A stretch of DNA of 46,258 bases, from NCBI GenBank assembly GCA_964615975.1, contig CAZTTH010000028.1:1-46258 (forward strand), given 5' to 3'. Positions 1-8,251 of the stretch are shown in pieces. The DNA comes from CAZTTH01 sp964615975 (lineage in GTDB: Bacteria; Verrucomicrobiota; Lentisphaeria; JABSQK01; JAJFLO01). How positions within the stretch are numbered: position 1 is the first letter of the stretch; each line of letters starts with the position of its first letter. Position numbers and translations under genes: made by a program. The notes below the pieces were generated by a model. That model saw only the letters and a list, made by a program, of their open reading frames with translations, was not told the DNA's origin and searched no databases.

Positions 1-159
1 ATAATTGCAAATAGAAGGCATGCCCCCAAATACCCATGGCGATTTTGTAGTTGCACAAAATTTCAGTTGTTGAGTTTCAATGACTTACAAAGCAAAGAGC
101 GGAACTTGGGCTAATATCGCGCATTCACGGCAAAAGTGAAGCTTCCCCATGGTCGGCGA

Positions 160-1200
160 TTAAATGATCAACATGCAGTCGCCATAACTGTAAAAACGCA
201 ATCGTGCCGCGATCGCCTGGTGGTACGCCGCCATGATTTGTTCGCGGGAGGCAACGGCACATACCATCATCAACAAGGTTGATTTCGGGAGATGAAAATT
301 GGTTAACATTCTGGTTACTACCCGCAAGCGATAAGGCGGGTAAATGAACAGGGACGTCCGTCCCTGGCGCGCCTGCAGCCGGCCATCATCAGCGACACAA
401 CTTTCGAGAACCCGCACCGTGGTTGTACCGACCGCGACAATCGCGTTGCCATTTGCTTTGGCTCGGTTGATGGCGGCAGCGGTTTCCGGCGGCAACGTGA
501 AGCGCTCGGAATGGATGGGATGATCTTCGATGTGTTCGGCGGTTACCGGCTTGAAGGTGCCCATGCCGATATGCAGGGTGACATAGGCGATCTCCACCCC
601 ACGCTGCCGCAACCCTTCCAAGGCCGGTTCATCGAAATGTAATCCCGCCGTGGGCGCGGCCACCGAACCTGACTGGCGGGCATAAACGGTTTGATAGCGT
701 TCTTGGTCGGCTGGTTCGGCAAGCCGATGAATATAGGGCGGGAGCGGGATTCGCCCGAATTCAGGCAATAGCTTGGCAATATTTGCCGGGGTAAATGCAA
801 TCTCATAACTGCCCTCGGACAATTTTCCCAGCACCCGCAATGATACGCCTTTACCCCCATCGATTAACACCACCGATCCGGGTTTCATCCGGCTGCCCGG
901 CCGGAGCATCGCTTCCCAGATGCCCGGTGATCGTTCTTCCAGTAATAATATTTCTACCCGTGCGCCAGCTCCCTTGTCGGTGTGTTTGACGCCATAAAGA
1001 CGGGCGGGAATCACTTTTGAGTCATTCAGCACCAGACAATCCCCAGGGTTCAGGTATTCGCCAAAATCGGCGAAATCGCGAAGGATGATGCCGCCGCTCG
1101 GTCGATCCAGCACCAGCATCTGCGCGGCAGCACGTTTTGTCGGGGGATATTGCGCGATCAGATCGGCAGGCAACTCATAATCAAAATCGGATAGTTTCAT
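160..1200 (-). CDS. queA: S-adenosylmethionine:tRNA ribosyltransferase-isomerase QueA
   Basis: QueA transfers the ribosyl part of SAM onto 7-aminomethyl-7-deazaguanine in the tRNA wobble position, giving epoxyqueuosine in queuosine synthesis. The 346-residue product has the usual family length and starts with the typical MKLSDFDYELP. Family blocks seen are VLNDSKVIPARLYG (57-70), GSVAAPTAGLHFD (178-190), the VTLHIGMGTFKPV stretch (207-219), LTNFHLPKSTLLMMV near 300 and the terminal FYSYGDCML. It starts 1 nt after the smpB stop on the same strand, so the two are probably co-transcribed. No other queuosine gene is in the window. Identification is very secure. Confidence 0.97.
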   Translation of the reverse strand: MKLSDFDYELPADLIAQYPPTKRAAAQMLVLDRPSGGIILRDFADFGEYLNPGDCLVLNDSKVIPARLYGVKHTDKGAGARVEILLLEERSPGIWEAMLRPGSRMKPGSVVLIDGGKGVSLRVLGKLSEGSYEIAFTPANIAKLLPEFGRIPLPPYIHRLAEPADQERYQTVYARQSGSVAAPTAGLHFDEPALEGLRQRGVEIAYVTLHIGMGTFKPVTAEHIEDHPIHSERFTLPPETAAAINRAKANGNAIVAVGTTTVRVLESCVADDGRLQARQGRTSLFIYPPYRLRVVTRMLTNFHLPKSTLLMMVCAVASREQIMAAYHQAIAARLRFYSYGDCMLII

Positions 1201-1201
1201 C

Positions 1202-1648
1202 TCATCCTCGCCGCTTTAATACTCTACGCATGTGTTTTTCATCTTCCTTGCGTTTCATGGTTTCGCGTTTGTCATGGTGGGTTTTCCCGCGGCATAAGCC
1301 GATTGCCACCTTGATCCGGCCATTTTTCAAATAAAAGGAAAGGGGGATCAGGGTCAGGCGCTGTTGTTGGCTGATGGCGCCGATGCGTCTGATTTCACTG
1401 CGATGCATTAACAGGCGGCGGACTCGTTTCGGGTCGTGATTGTTGATATTGCCTTTTTCGTAGGGGCTGATATGGACATTGTACAAGAATGCCTCGCCAT
1501 CGCTGACCTTCACATAGGAGTCAGCAAAACTGATGTTGTGCCCGCGGCAGGATTTCACCTCCGTTCCGGTCAAAGCAATTCCACTTTCATAGGTTTCGAT
1601 GATCTGGTAATCGTGAAACGCTTTTTTGTTTTTAATCAAATCGGCCAT
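1202..1648 (-). CDS. smpB: SsrA-binding protein SmpB
   Basis: SmpB binds tmRNA and places it in the A site of stalled ribosomes for trans-translation. The 148-residue product has the family length and the signature around residues 13-40: HDYQIIETYESGIALTGTEV followed by KSCRG. Further family features are the SFADSYVKVSDGEAFLYNVHI stretch (the last residues of which are typical) and a strongly basic C-terminal tail rich in K and R that enters the decoding centre. A purine-rich AAGGGA precedes the ATG at a normal distance. The gene is followed by queA with a 1-nt gap. The tmRNA gene itself is not in the window. Confidence 0.97.
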   Translation of the reverse strand: MADLIKNKKAFHDYQIIETYESGIALTGTEVKSCRGHNISFADSYVKVSDGEAFLYNVHISPYEKGNINNHDPKRVRRLLMHRSEIRRIGAISQQQRLTLIPLSFYLKNGRIKVAIGLCRGKTHHDKRETMKRKEDEKHMRRVLKRRG

Positions 1649-1790
1649 AAACTATTTCCCTTAGTATGATCATAACTCATATCTTCCGGTTATCACAAAT
1701 CAAGAAGGATGCCACAGCGAGAACGATTTTTAATTACATATCAGAATGAGGTGAAAATCCCCAAGTTCAATATACCTTGTAACCGATCAT

Positions 1791-1796
1791 TATAAT
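1791..1796 (+). promoter_or_regulatory. -10 box of the tRNA-Arg promoter
   Basis: A perfect TATAAT lies 9 nt before the first base of the tRNA, which is where a -10 box for a short tRNA leader would sit. No good -35 hexamer is visible 16-19 nt upstream (TTCAAT at 1766-1771 is the best, with a long spacer). The assignment rests on the -10 match and position. Confidence 0.5.
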
Positions 1797-1805
1797 CCAT
1801 GTACC

Positions 1806-1881
<76 letters not shown>

Positions 1882-1977
1882 TTTTTGTCGGTTTGTCGTT
1901 TCCTGACCCACGCATGATTTATTCATGATCATCGAGATTGAAATAATCGGCCATCGGGAAAATTTTAGCATTATCAG

Positions 1978-2232
1978 ATGAAGCCAATCAGACTTTCCGC
2001 TCATGCGATGAGTTATGAAATTCGGCGTGGGTTTACTCCTGCTGAGGTTTTTTAAGCCATCCGCACCAGTCAATGGCAGACAGCAGATTTTGGACGGTTG
2101 GAATGTCGTAAAGAATTCGATTATGAGAGTAACTTTAATGGCAGGTATTACTCAACCAAACAAGTCCGCCCGATATTCATTGACGATAATACTGAAATTA
2201 TTGTCGTTACCGTTTATACTTATTATTATTAA
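1978..2232 (+). pseudogene. DUF4258 protein gene interrupted by one in-frame stop
   Basis: One reading frame gives 25 codons from the ATG, a TAA at 2053-2055, then 58 more codons in the same frame to a TAA at 2230-2232. The first part contains IRLSAHAMSYEIRRGFTPAE, the usual N-terminal block of DUF4258. The second part contains GRYYSTKQVRPIFI and then EIIVVTVYTYYY, its usual C-terminal block. The two parts join without a frameshift, so a single nonsense change in the VF-stop-AI context is enough to explain the break. It is followed 14 nt later by the DUF2283 gene, the normal partner of this family. A sequencing error or stop-codon readthrough cannot be excluded. DUF4258/DUF2283 pairs resemble toxin-antitoxin modules in size and order; that role is inference. 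Confidence 0.8.
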
Positions 2233-2246
2233 TATGAGGATCAAAA

Positions 2247-2468
2247 ATGAAAATAAGCTATGACAAGAATGTTGATGCTCTTAGTATCATTTTTAGAGAA
2301 ACGACTGTAACCACTCGGCAGCTTGCTGAAGGCATATCAGGAGAGTACGACAGCGATGGGAGATTAGCCGGCATTGAAGTCCTGGATGCAATTAAGCGAT
2401 TCGGTGATGAAAATACATTAAATCAAGTAGTGTTGGAAGGTGTCGGTCTGTCACCAAAAGCAAGTTGA
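2247..2468 (+). CDS. DUF2283 family small protein
   Basis: The 73-residue product matches DUF2283. It begins with MKISYDKNVDALSIIF, has the central EGISGEYDSDGRLAGIEVLDA block, and a short C-terminal tail. The family folds as a small beta-rich domain of unknown biochemical activity and is often encoded directly after a DUF4258 gene, as here. The start is fixed by GAGGA about 7 nt upstream. The partner gene upstream is broken while this one is intact, the pattern expected if the first gene is a toxin and this one its antidote. That functional reading is inference. Confidence 0.85.
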   Translation: MKISYDKNVDALSIIFRETTVTTRQLAEGISGEYDSDGRLAGIEVLDAIKRFGDENTLNQVVLEGVGLSPKAS

Positions 2469-2596
2469 GTTGCGGATTCAATTGCAGTTAAAATTCTGCT
2501 TTCTATCCCAAAGCTAAGTGTTTTCAAACTGCGTATAACGAGATTTTTTTAATCTCTTATACTTCACACCTCGAAAGCCAAAGGAGAAAATTCCCT

Positions 2597-2869
2597 ATGA
2601 AAAGTGCGTATGAGCTTGCCATGGAACGATTCGATTCGCAACCCCTTGCCAAAATCACCGACGAACAGAAAGCGGCGATTGGCGAAATCGATCGCCGCTT
2701 CAAGGCGAAAATCGCTGAAGCCGAACTGATGTGTCAGGAGCGGCTGAAAAACGCGGCCAATGATCCTGACAAATGCCGGCAGATCCGCGATGATCTGGTG
2801 GTGGAACTGGCCTCCCTGCGTGAACGGTGTGAACGCGAGAAAGATCGGGTACGCCATGGCGAAGACTGA
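2597..2869 (+). CDS. Small charged coiled-coil protein overlapping pyrK
   Basis: A 90-residue soluble protein with no signal peptide or membrane segment. It is very rich in E, K, R and A (AAIGEIDRRFKAKIAEAE) and is predicted to be almost entirely helical, probably a coiled coil. Its start is preceded by AAGGAG at 2580-2585. The 3' end overlaps the likely pyrK start by 14 nt, so the two are probably translationally coupled. I recall similar short proteins starting MKxAYELAMER in Lentisphaerae and Verrucomicrobia genomes, but no named domain. It is a real conserved-looking gene of unknown function; a structural link to the downstream electron-transfer protein is speculative. Confidence 0.75.
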   Translation: MKSAYELAMERFDSQPLAKITDEQKAAIGEIDRRFKAKIAEAELMCQERLKNAANDPDKCRQIRDDLVVELASLRERCEREKDRVRHGED

Positions 2870-3659
2870 ATTTCAGGAAGACGCCGAAATCATTGCCATC
2901 CACCGTTATCGCGGCGATTACTTTTATGTGCGTCTAAGGTCGCCAAAAATCAGCGCCCATACCGGAGCGGGTCAATTTGTCCACTTCCATATTCCGAACA
3001 GTCCGGAATTAACCCTGCGCCGGCCTTTCAGTATTTACGATACCGCGCCCGATGAAGGTTCTCTGGCGATTATCTTCAAGGTCGTCGGCAAGGGCACCGC
3101 TAAAATGGCAACCTTGGATGTCGGTCAGCCCGTCAGCCTGATTGGTCCGCTCGGCCATGGCTTTCCGGCGCCCGTTGGGGGTCATGAGCACATTATTATT
3201 GTCGCCGGCGGATATGGTTGTGCCGCCACCTACCTGATTGCCAAACACGCGGGTCAATCTGGAGTGTGCCTGCTTGGGGCGCGCAGCAAAGACGACATCC
3301 TGGTGGAAGAAGAATTTGCCCGGACGGGATTTCAAGTGCGCGTCTCCACCAATGACGGATCCTCCGGACATCAAGGGTTGGTGACAGAATTGCTGCAACA
3401 CGAATTCGCTAAACACCAGTCGCCGTCAACCATCTATGCCTGCGGTCCCAATGCCATGCTCAAGGCAGTGGGGAGCATGTGTCTGAAGCAAGGCGGCGAT
3501 GCCTACCTCAGTTTTGACATGCCCATGTGCTGCGGTGTCGGCGCCTGCTTCACCTGCGTGCTTAAAACCAAAGCCGCCAACCGGGAAGGCTGGGAATATA
3601 CCCGCTCCTGTCGTTTCGGTCCCGTTTTCAAGGCCAGCGAAATATATTGGGATGATTAG
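2856..3659 (+). CDS. pyrK: Dihydroorotate dehydrogenase electron transfer subunit-like protein (PyrK)
   Basis: An iron-sulfur flavoprotein of the PyrK/ferredoxin-NADP reductase family. In class 1B dihydroorotate dehydrogenase it passes electrons from PyrD to NAD. In the 267-residue form, an FAD-binding barrel comes first (RRPFSIYD at 55-62), then GPLGHGF (97-103) and a nucleotide-binding segment VAGGYGCAA (116-124). The C-terminal 2Fe-2S cluster ligands are C226, C231, C234 and C252. The ATG at 2856 is preferred because it gives the family N-terminus; an upstream in-frame start would run deep into the preceding gene. No pyrD is adjacent, so a related NAD(P)H-linked role is possible. The stop codon abuts a 90-bp dispersed repeat. 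Confidence 0.85.
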   Translation: MAKTEFQEDAEIIAIHRYRGDYFYVRLRSPKISAHTGAGQFVHFHIPNSPELTLRRPFSIYDTAPDEGSLAIIFKVVGKGTAKMATLDVGQPVSLIGPLGHGFPAPVGGHEHIIIVAGGYGCAATYLIAKHAGQSGVCLLGARSKDDILVEEEFARTGFQVRVSTNDGSSGHQGLVTELLQHEFAKHQSPSTIYACGPNAMLKAVGSMCLKQGGDAYLSFDMPMCCGVGACFTCVLKTKAANREGWEYTRSCRFGPVFKASEIYWDD

Positions 3660-3750
3660 ACTGCGAGCAGTCGAATTTTCGAACGCCGCGGTTCTAATCA
3701 GGTTGATGATCGCGCAAACTTATTCTAAACCTCGATTGGGTTCAGTATCA
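3659..3750 (+). repeat. 90-bp dispersed intergenic repeat, copy A
   Basis: First of six degenerate copies (others at 5421, 12722, 14859, 16384 and 18553). This copy keeps a perfect 5' palindrome, GACTGC-GA-GCAGTC, then CGAATTTTCGAAC, an internal GAAC...GTTC hairpin, AATCAGG paired with CCT(c)GATT, the conserved TTCTAAA block and the closing GGGTTCAGTATCATG. It starts at the last base of the pyrK stop codon. No reading frame is conserved among copies. Confidence 0.8.
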
Positions 3751-3875
3751 TGGGTTTGGAATTCGATGTCTTAAATGAACTTGATATCTTTCAAGAAGAT
3801 AATTTCTTTCGCATTGAAACGTCCTTTAATTAAGGATAAACATCGGGAGAGCAGGGGAGGCTTATATACAAATCA

Positions 3876-4622
3876 ATGGACATTCTCCCAGATTTCACGG
3901 TGCGGTCACAAGAGAAGGAGGAAATGGATCGAACCGAGTGTGATCCAATTCTGTTGTATCGCACCTTCAGGCAATTCCAATGGATCAATCTATTCTTCAG
4001 TCGTTATCGTTCATTATTGAGCCGCTACATTATTGCCGAGATGCTGAATACACCGGATGAACCGCGTCATTTGCTTGATGTGGGATGCGGCGGCGGGGAC
4101 ATCGCTTATTGGCTCCATCGGAACTGTCGGCATCTCGGGTTGAGCCTCACTGTCACCGGCATCGATCCCGATGCCCGTGCAATCAGCTTTTCCCGCCATC
4201 AATATGGGGATATCCCAGGGTTGGAATTCGCGCAACGGAGCCTATTCGATCTTCCCGTTGAAGGTCAAAACTATGATTATATCTTTGCCAATCATTTCCT
4301 CCATCATCTCATGGACGATGACCTGATGCCCGCGTTAAGGATCATCGAGCATCATTGTGAGCGGATGTTTCTCATCAGTGATCTCCGCCGGTCTCGTTTA
4401 TCTTATCTGGCTTTCAGCAGCTTGATCTGGCTTTTTTTCCGATCCAGTTATATCTATGTGGATGGAAAGATGTCGATACGCCGCGGGTTTCGCCGCGATG
4501 AGTTTGCCGCTCTTGCCCGGCAGGCAGGTCTGGCGGAAAGGACCCGGGTGGGCACGGAATTTCCCGGAAGGATTTTTCTGGTCGGCTGGAAAACTCCAAG
4601 GGACAAACCCGCGGGTTACTGA
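3876..4622 (+). CDS. Class I SAM-dependent methyltransferase
   Basis: A 248-residue Rossmann-fold methyltransferase. Motif I is LLDVGCGGGD (66-75), the acidic post-I residue is in TGIDPDARAI (about 94-103), and a motif IV-like NHFLHHL follows. A tail of the form EFPGRIFLVGW is typical of a branch annotated as ubiquinone/menaquinone-type or small-molecule methyltransferases. The N-terminal VRSQEKEEMD resembles relatives that carry an R-S-x-E-x-E-x-MD segment, which supports the start at 3876. A second ATG at 3924 follows AAGGAGGA but with only a 2-nt spacer. The substrate cannot be told. The 3' end overlaps the convergent pseudouridine synthase by 7 nt. Confidence 0.85.
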   Translation: MDILPDFTVRSQEKEEMDRTECDPILLYRTFRQFQWINLFFSRYRSLLSRYIIAEMLNTPDEPRHLLDVGCGGGDIAYWLHRNCRHLGLSLTVTGIDPDARAISFSRHQYGDIPGLEFAQRSLFDLPVEGQNYDYIFANHFLHHLMDDDLMPALRIIEHHCERMFLISDLRRSRLSYLAFSSLIWLFFRSSYIYVDGKMSIRRGFRRDEFAALARQAGLAERTRVGTEFPGRIFLVGWKTPRDKPAGY

Positions 4623-5392
4623 TGATCTAACGTTCGGGTCGCATTCTGAAGCTGGCGCACCTCTTCAAGGGTCAACTTGCGCACCAGTCCGGGTTTATAG
4701 GCGCCAAGACGCAACGGGCCAAAGGCGATCCGCACCAAACGATTCACCCGATAACCGAGATAGCGGCACATCCGCCGGATCTCACGCTTGCGGCCTTCTC
4801 TTACCGAAATTTTTATAATCGCTCCCTTTTGTTTGCGCTTCAGATAGCTGGTTTTGCTGGCAATCAGGGATTCTCCATCGGCGAATATTCCCTTTTCCAA
4901 TTTTTTTAAATCCTCAGGAGTGACATTGCCCTCGACCTCAACACGATAGGTTCTTTCGATTTGATAGCGGGGATGGGTTAATTTGTTGGCCAGGTCGCCA
5001 TCGTTGGTGAAGAGCAACAGACCTTCACTATCCAAATCCAGGCGGCCAATGGAAAAGACGCGTTCATCAGAATTCTTAGGGATCAAATCATACACAGTTC
5101 TGGCGGCATGAGGATCCTTGATCGTACAGGCATAACCGCGGGGTTTATGGAGCAAATAGTAGAGTTTGCGCGGCAGGCGCAGCAACTTTTTTTTGAAATG
5201 GACACGATCTTGAGCCGGATTGACCCAGGTGGTCAGTTCGGTCACAATAGCGTGATTAACCGATACCTCCCCGGAACTGATGATTTTTTCACTGGCACGG
5301 CGGGAGGCGACACCACATTGAGCCAGATAACTGGCAAGCAGGATCGCGTCCGTTGGTGGAGACGACGGAGAAGATTTTTTTGGGGGATTCAT
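4616..5392 (-). CDS. rRNA pseudouridine synthase, RluB/RsuA type
   Basis: Isomerises a uridine in rRNA to pseudouridine. The 258-residue form has an N-terminal S4 RNA-binding domain (about 17-65, LASYLAQCGVASRRASEKII) and then the RsuA-family catalytic core. That core contains YYLLHKPRGYACT (78-90), GRLDLDSEGLLLFTNDGDLA with catalytic Asp119, and the KREIRRMCRYLGYRVNRLVR region near the C-terminus (GRKREIRRM is the family signature). A longer frame would add 12 residues that run into repeat copy B, so the ATG at 5392 is used. The exact target (23S or 16S) cannot be decided. It ends against the methyltransferase. Confidence 0.92.
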   Translation of the reverse strand: MNPPKKSSPSSPPTDAILLASYLAQCGVASRRASEKIISSGEVSVNHAIVTELTTWVNPAQDRVHFKKKLLRLPRKLYYLLHKPRGYACTIKDPHAARTVYDLIPKNSDERVFSIGRLDLDSEGLLLFTNDGDLANKLTHPRYQIERTYRVEVEGNVTPEDLKKLEKGIFADGESLIASKTSYLKRKQKGAIIKISVREGRKREIRRMCRYLGYRVNRLVRIAFGPLRLGAYKPGLVRKLTLEEVRQLQNATRTLDHQ

Positions 5393-5420
5393 AGTATAAA
5401 CACACGTATATATAAGTTTA

Positions 5421-5510
5421 GACTGCAAGCAGTCGAATTTGCGAATTTCGCCGTTCCAATCAGGCTGGTGATCGTGCCAGTTATTTCTAAAACCTGATGG
5501 TGTTCAGGAG
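5421..5510 (+). repeat. 90-bp dispersed intergenic repeat, copy B
   Basis: Well conserved copy with a perfect GACTGC-AA-GCAGTC palindrome at its 5' end, GCCGTTCCAATCAGG in the middle, and TTCTAAAACCTGAT whose CCTGAT pairs with the earlier ATCAGG. It ends in TGTTCAGGAGATG. It lies upstream of the pseudouridine synthase gene and downstream of the SH3b/coiled-coil gene, both on the minus strand. Confidence 0.8.
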
Positions 5511-5614
5511 ATGAAAACGGATAGACCAAGCAAACCCCGATCAGCAGTGCGCGGAGAGTCGCTCAGCCCAGCATTGACACTCCTCATTAGATTAAACCGG
5601 GATCGCGAGGGCGG

Positions 5615-7165
5615 TCACTTGCCGATGTATCCTAGCGCGGAGGAGCGCAGATAGATTTCATTGCGTTTTTCTTCAAGGGACAAGAGTTCCTGATTTGCTT
5701 TCTCGATCTCGATCCATTTGCTGTCAACCTTGGATTTGAGCTCAGCCAGTTCCTCCTGCCATTGTTTCAATAATCGTTTGGCGCGCGGACGGTGCACCAT
5801 TTCCCGGCTTTCGCTGGGAATCCGCAGCCAATACTCATCACGCGGAGAGGGGGAGCGTTTATTAATTCGCCGATGACGGAAATAGACGTATTCATCACTA
5901 ATGCCGACGACATAGGTGAGATCATCGATAAATTCCTGATAACTGTTAATCGATTTTTCCAGCTCCTCAATACAGCGATTATCAAGGGCTATCCGATTAT
6001 TAATGGTGGCGGCGGTAATGGTGCAGGCGAGTTCCCAGTCATTCCAGCTTTGATAGGCGCCCAGCGGGGAATCGTAAAAGCGGTTGCCCATCAGGACTTC
6101 CAGGCGATCCAGATACCGTTTATCCGGTTGCGCTATCACCAGGTCATCTTTTTCTAATTCCCGTTTTTTGACGCGGTTTTCGAACAGGGAGGCATGATTG
6201 GCGCTTACCAGGTACAATTCCTGACGATAGGTATCATTGCTTTTGAGAAATCGCTGAAAACGATCGACTGTTGCTTTATAGCCTTTCTCATTGCTGATCT
6301 GGTCGGCCAGGAATTGTTGATATTCATTCATCAATTCCTGATCGCGGCGCGTCAACTTGTCGATTTCCTTTTCCCAATCCCGGAGCAATCGCCGACTCTT
6401 TCCCAGAGAGATTTTATCATAGTATTTGTAATGTATTTCCGGAGGACGTTTGCCTGACATCAGCACCGTGTGCGAAGCGGCATTGGATGATCCGGTTACC
6501 TGTTGAGGTTCAATCACGATTTTGACCTGATAACAGGAGGTCTGATCCCACTCAACTTCCAGAATATAATCCCTGAGTTCGCCGCGGCGTTCGGCATTGG
6601 ATTGCAATTCCCGATCAATTTGCGCCAGACGGCTATCGATAAAGAGTTTGTCCCGGCGGTACTGAATGTTTAAATCGGCTTCTGACAAAAAATTCTTCCG
6701 CCGCGACAAATAGGGTTGCCCATCCATCCAGATGTGCAGCCAGTCCTGATCACCCCTTACTCTTTCCGCGTAAACTACTTCGTTTTGCAATAAGGCGCCG
6801 CGGACACGATTATTATGATACACATCGGCGGTTCTGACGGTGACGACCACCAAGTCCCCCCAAACCACGGCGCTCCCCAAGAATCCCCCAAGCATCAACA
6901 AAGCCACACGAGTGATCAATGTTCGCGAAAACCGGCTCCAGGCCGCTGACTGCCGGATCATTGATTGGCAACCCGCCATTCGGATACCGAAACAAGGTCG
7001 CATCGCGGCACGGACATGCCTGAGCGGTCTCCAGGCACCAACCCCATGCACTTCCGCCCTGCTCCCAATCCGCGTGAGCCGATCCGCCGCAACGTCATGT
7101 TGTCGGGTTAAACCGCCACATTCAGGAGACGCGGTAGCGTGATTAATAGCACTCATATGCTTCAT
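5615..7165 (-). CDS. Exported SH3b-like/coiled-coil protein of unknown function
   Basis: The frame encodes 516 residues. Residues 69-101 (MIRQSAAWSRF..., hydrophobic LITRVALLMLGGFLGSAVV, then WGD) look like a signal peptide. They are followed by an SH3b-like stretch (about 103-160, VRTADVYHNN...GDQDWLHIW). The remainder is mostly long charged helices typical of coiled coils. The start is uncertain. The ATG at 7165 has an excellent AAAGGAGG 6 nt upstream and overlaps the previous gene by 23 nt, but the next 68 residues have no recognisable character. The ATG at 6961 gives a 448-residue protein with a normal signal peptide but a weak ribosome binding site. It probably acts in the periplasm or on the envelope. 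Confidence 0.7.
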   Translation of the reverse strand: MKHMSAINHATASPECGGLTRQHDVAADRLTRIGSRAEVHGVGAWRPLRHVRAAMRPCFGIRMAGCQSMIRQSAAWSRFSRTLITRVALLMLGGFLGSAVVWGDLVVVTVRTADVYHNNRVRGALLQNEVVYAERVRGDQDWLHIWMDGQPYLSRRKNFLSEADLNIQYRRDKLFIDSRLAQIDRELQSNAERRGELRDYILEVEWDQTSCYQVKIVIEPQQVTGSSNAASHTVLMSGKRPPEIHYKYYDKISLGKSRRLLRDWEKEIDKLTRRDQELMNEYQQFLADQISNEKGYKATVDRFQRFLKSNDTYRQELYLVSANHASLFENRVKKRELEKDDLVIAQPDKRYLDRLEVLMGNRFYDSPLGAYQSWNDWELACTITAATINNRIALDNRCIEELEKSINSYQEFIDDLTYVVGISDEYVYFRHRRINKRSPSPRDEYWLRIPSESREMVHRPRAKRLLKQWQEELAELKSKVDSKWIEIEKANQELLSLEEKRNEIYLRSSALGYIGK

Positions 7166-7745
7166 AAACAGCCTCCTTTGATTTACCTAGTTTAAACAAA
7201 GAATCCCACACCTGCCGCCATCCGTTCACGCGATGGATAAGGTGGTGATTGAGGTCTCGATTATACGGTTGATCCATGATCATAAATTGTTTCCCCTTGG
7301 TGGAAAATTCCAGGGCGTAGTGCGGCGCGTCGTCGATGAGCATATCCACCTTCAGTCGTTCACAGGTGGCGAATTTATCCCGCGCGAAAACGAGATCATG
7401 AAAGGGAATTCCGAGCCGGCCCAGCGATTCAACCGTGACCGAATAATACATCTCCGGGCGCGCGGTCATGATCGTCACCTGATGCCGGGAATGCAGTTTG
7501 TGAATAATTTCTATGGCATCGGGGTAAGGATCTGTGAACAAATGAATGTGATCACCGTAGTGGTCGTAAACGCACTCATACATTTCTTCCGTCCAGCCAT
7601 AAAACTCATAATAACGATAATGATTTTCATCTTCAGGCATCAGATTAATTCCCATAATGCGGTCGAAGACAGCGATACAAGCCGCGGAGGTGTTGAGCAG
7701 GGTGTTATCGAGATCTATGGCTAAATGGTATGGGGTGGTCTTCAT
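7143..7745 (-). CDS. HAD-superfamily 5'-nucleotidase-like phosphatase (NT5C type)
   Basis: A 200-residue HAD phosphatase related to the 5'(3')-deoxyribonucleotidase/NT5C family. Motif I is AIDLDNTLL with Asp11 (nucleophile) and Asp13. Motif II is the TIMTARPE segment with Thr94. A lysine candidate for motif III lies in ARDKFATCERLK (121-132). Motif IV is LIDDAP with Asp138 and Asp139. The cap is small and inserted after motif I. The substrate is probably a nucleotide or a similar small phosphate ester. The end overlaps the start of the SH3b/coiled-coil gene by 23 nt, and the last codons carry that gene's ribosome binding site. Confidence 0.8.
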   Translation of the reverse strand: MKTTPYHLAIDLDNTLLNTSAACIAVFDRIMGINLMPEDENHYRYYEFYGWTEEMYECVYDHYGDHIHLFTDPYPDAIEIIHKLHSRHQVTIMTARPEMYYSVTVESLGRLGIPFHDLVFARDKFATCERLKVDMLIDDAPHYALEFSTKGKQFMIMDQPYNRDLNHHLIHRVNGWRQVWDSLFKLGKSKEAVYEAYECY

Positions 7746-8251
7746 GTCTGCTTAAATTAATGACATTTTGTGATTATGCCATGGGGTTGCAAGAGATAAA
7801 ACCATGGACACCGTTTTTCGCGTAAAGATCGCGCCGGGCATCCATCGCAAGTTGGCATTATACTTCGCCTAACAGTGCGTTCTAAGCCGGGGGGATGTGG
7901 GGATTATAGCTGAACATGCAAGATTCCGGCAATATGGATTCGGATCGTATTGCTGCGACCAGTATCTGCCCTCGAAGAAAGACCAGAGTCAGCTTATCGC
8001 CTGCCATTGGCCGACAGTGATTGCCTGCTGCGCGACCAGTTCGCACATTCAGCGGGATAACCGTGACCGGAACACTCAATAGCGGAAAACCAATGTGCGG
8101 CAAACTCAATTCACACCAGCCATTGCATTTAGTTCAATGTTAAATAGTGTTAACCCGCAATTATTTAGGACATGTTGACTGTGATGATCGAACTTTTGTC
8201 CCGGTTAGGGAAAAAGTAACCTCACCAAATAATGATTTTGGATTTCAACCG
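7746..8251. other. Intergenic region, 506 nt, between divergent genes
   Basis: This lies between the start of the minus-strand nucleotidase and the preferred start of the plus-strand tolC-like gene, so it should hold promoters for both. I see an imperfect palindrome with CCATGG ends at 7779-7807 and short frames on both strands (7882-8109 minus, 7897-8082 plus) without recognisable protein features. The tolC-like frame stays open upstream to a GTG at 8147, but the extra residues are not signal-like. No repeat copy is present. Confidence 0.5.

Noticed and set aside
1..159. Left edge of the window as a partial gene
   Set aside because: No frame with protein-like features runs in from the edge before the queA stop.
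2015..2263. 82-codon plus-strand frame
   Set aside because: It is out of frame with the DUF4258 sequence and overlaps the DUF2283 start; the DUF4258 frame explains this DNA better.
7882..8109. Short frames on both strands in the nucleotidase-tolC gap
   Set aside because: No ribosome binding site, no recognisable domain, and the two frames overlap each other on opposite strands.
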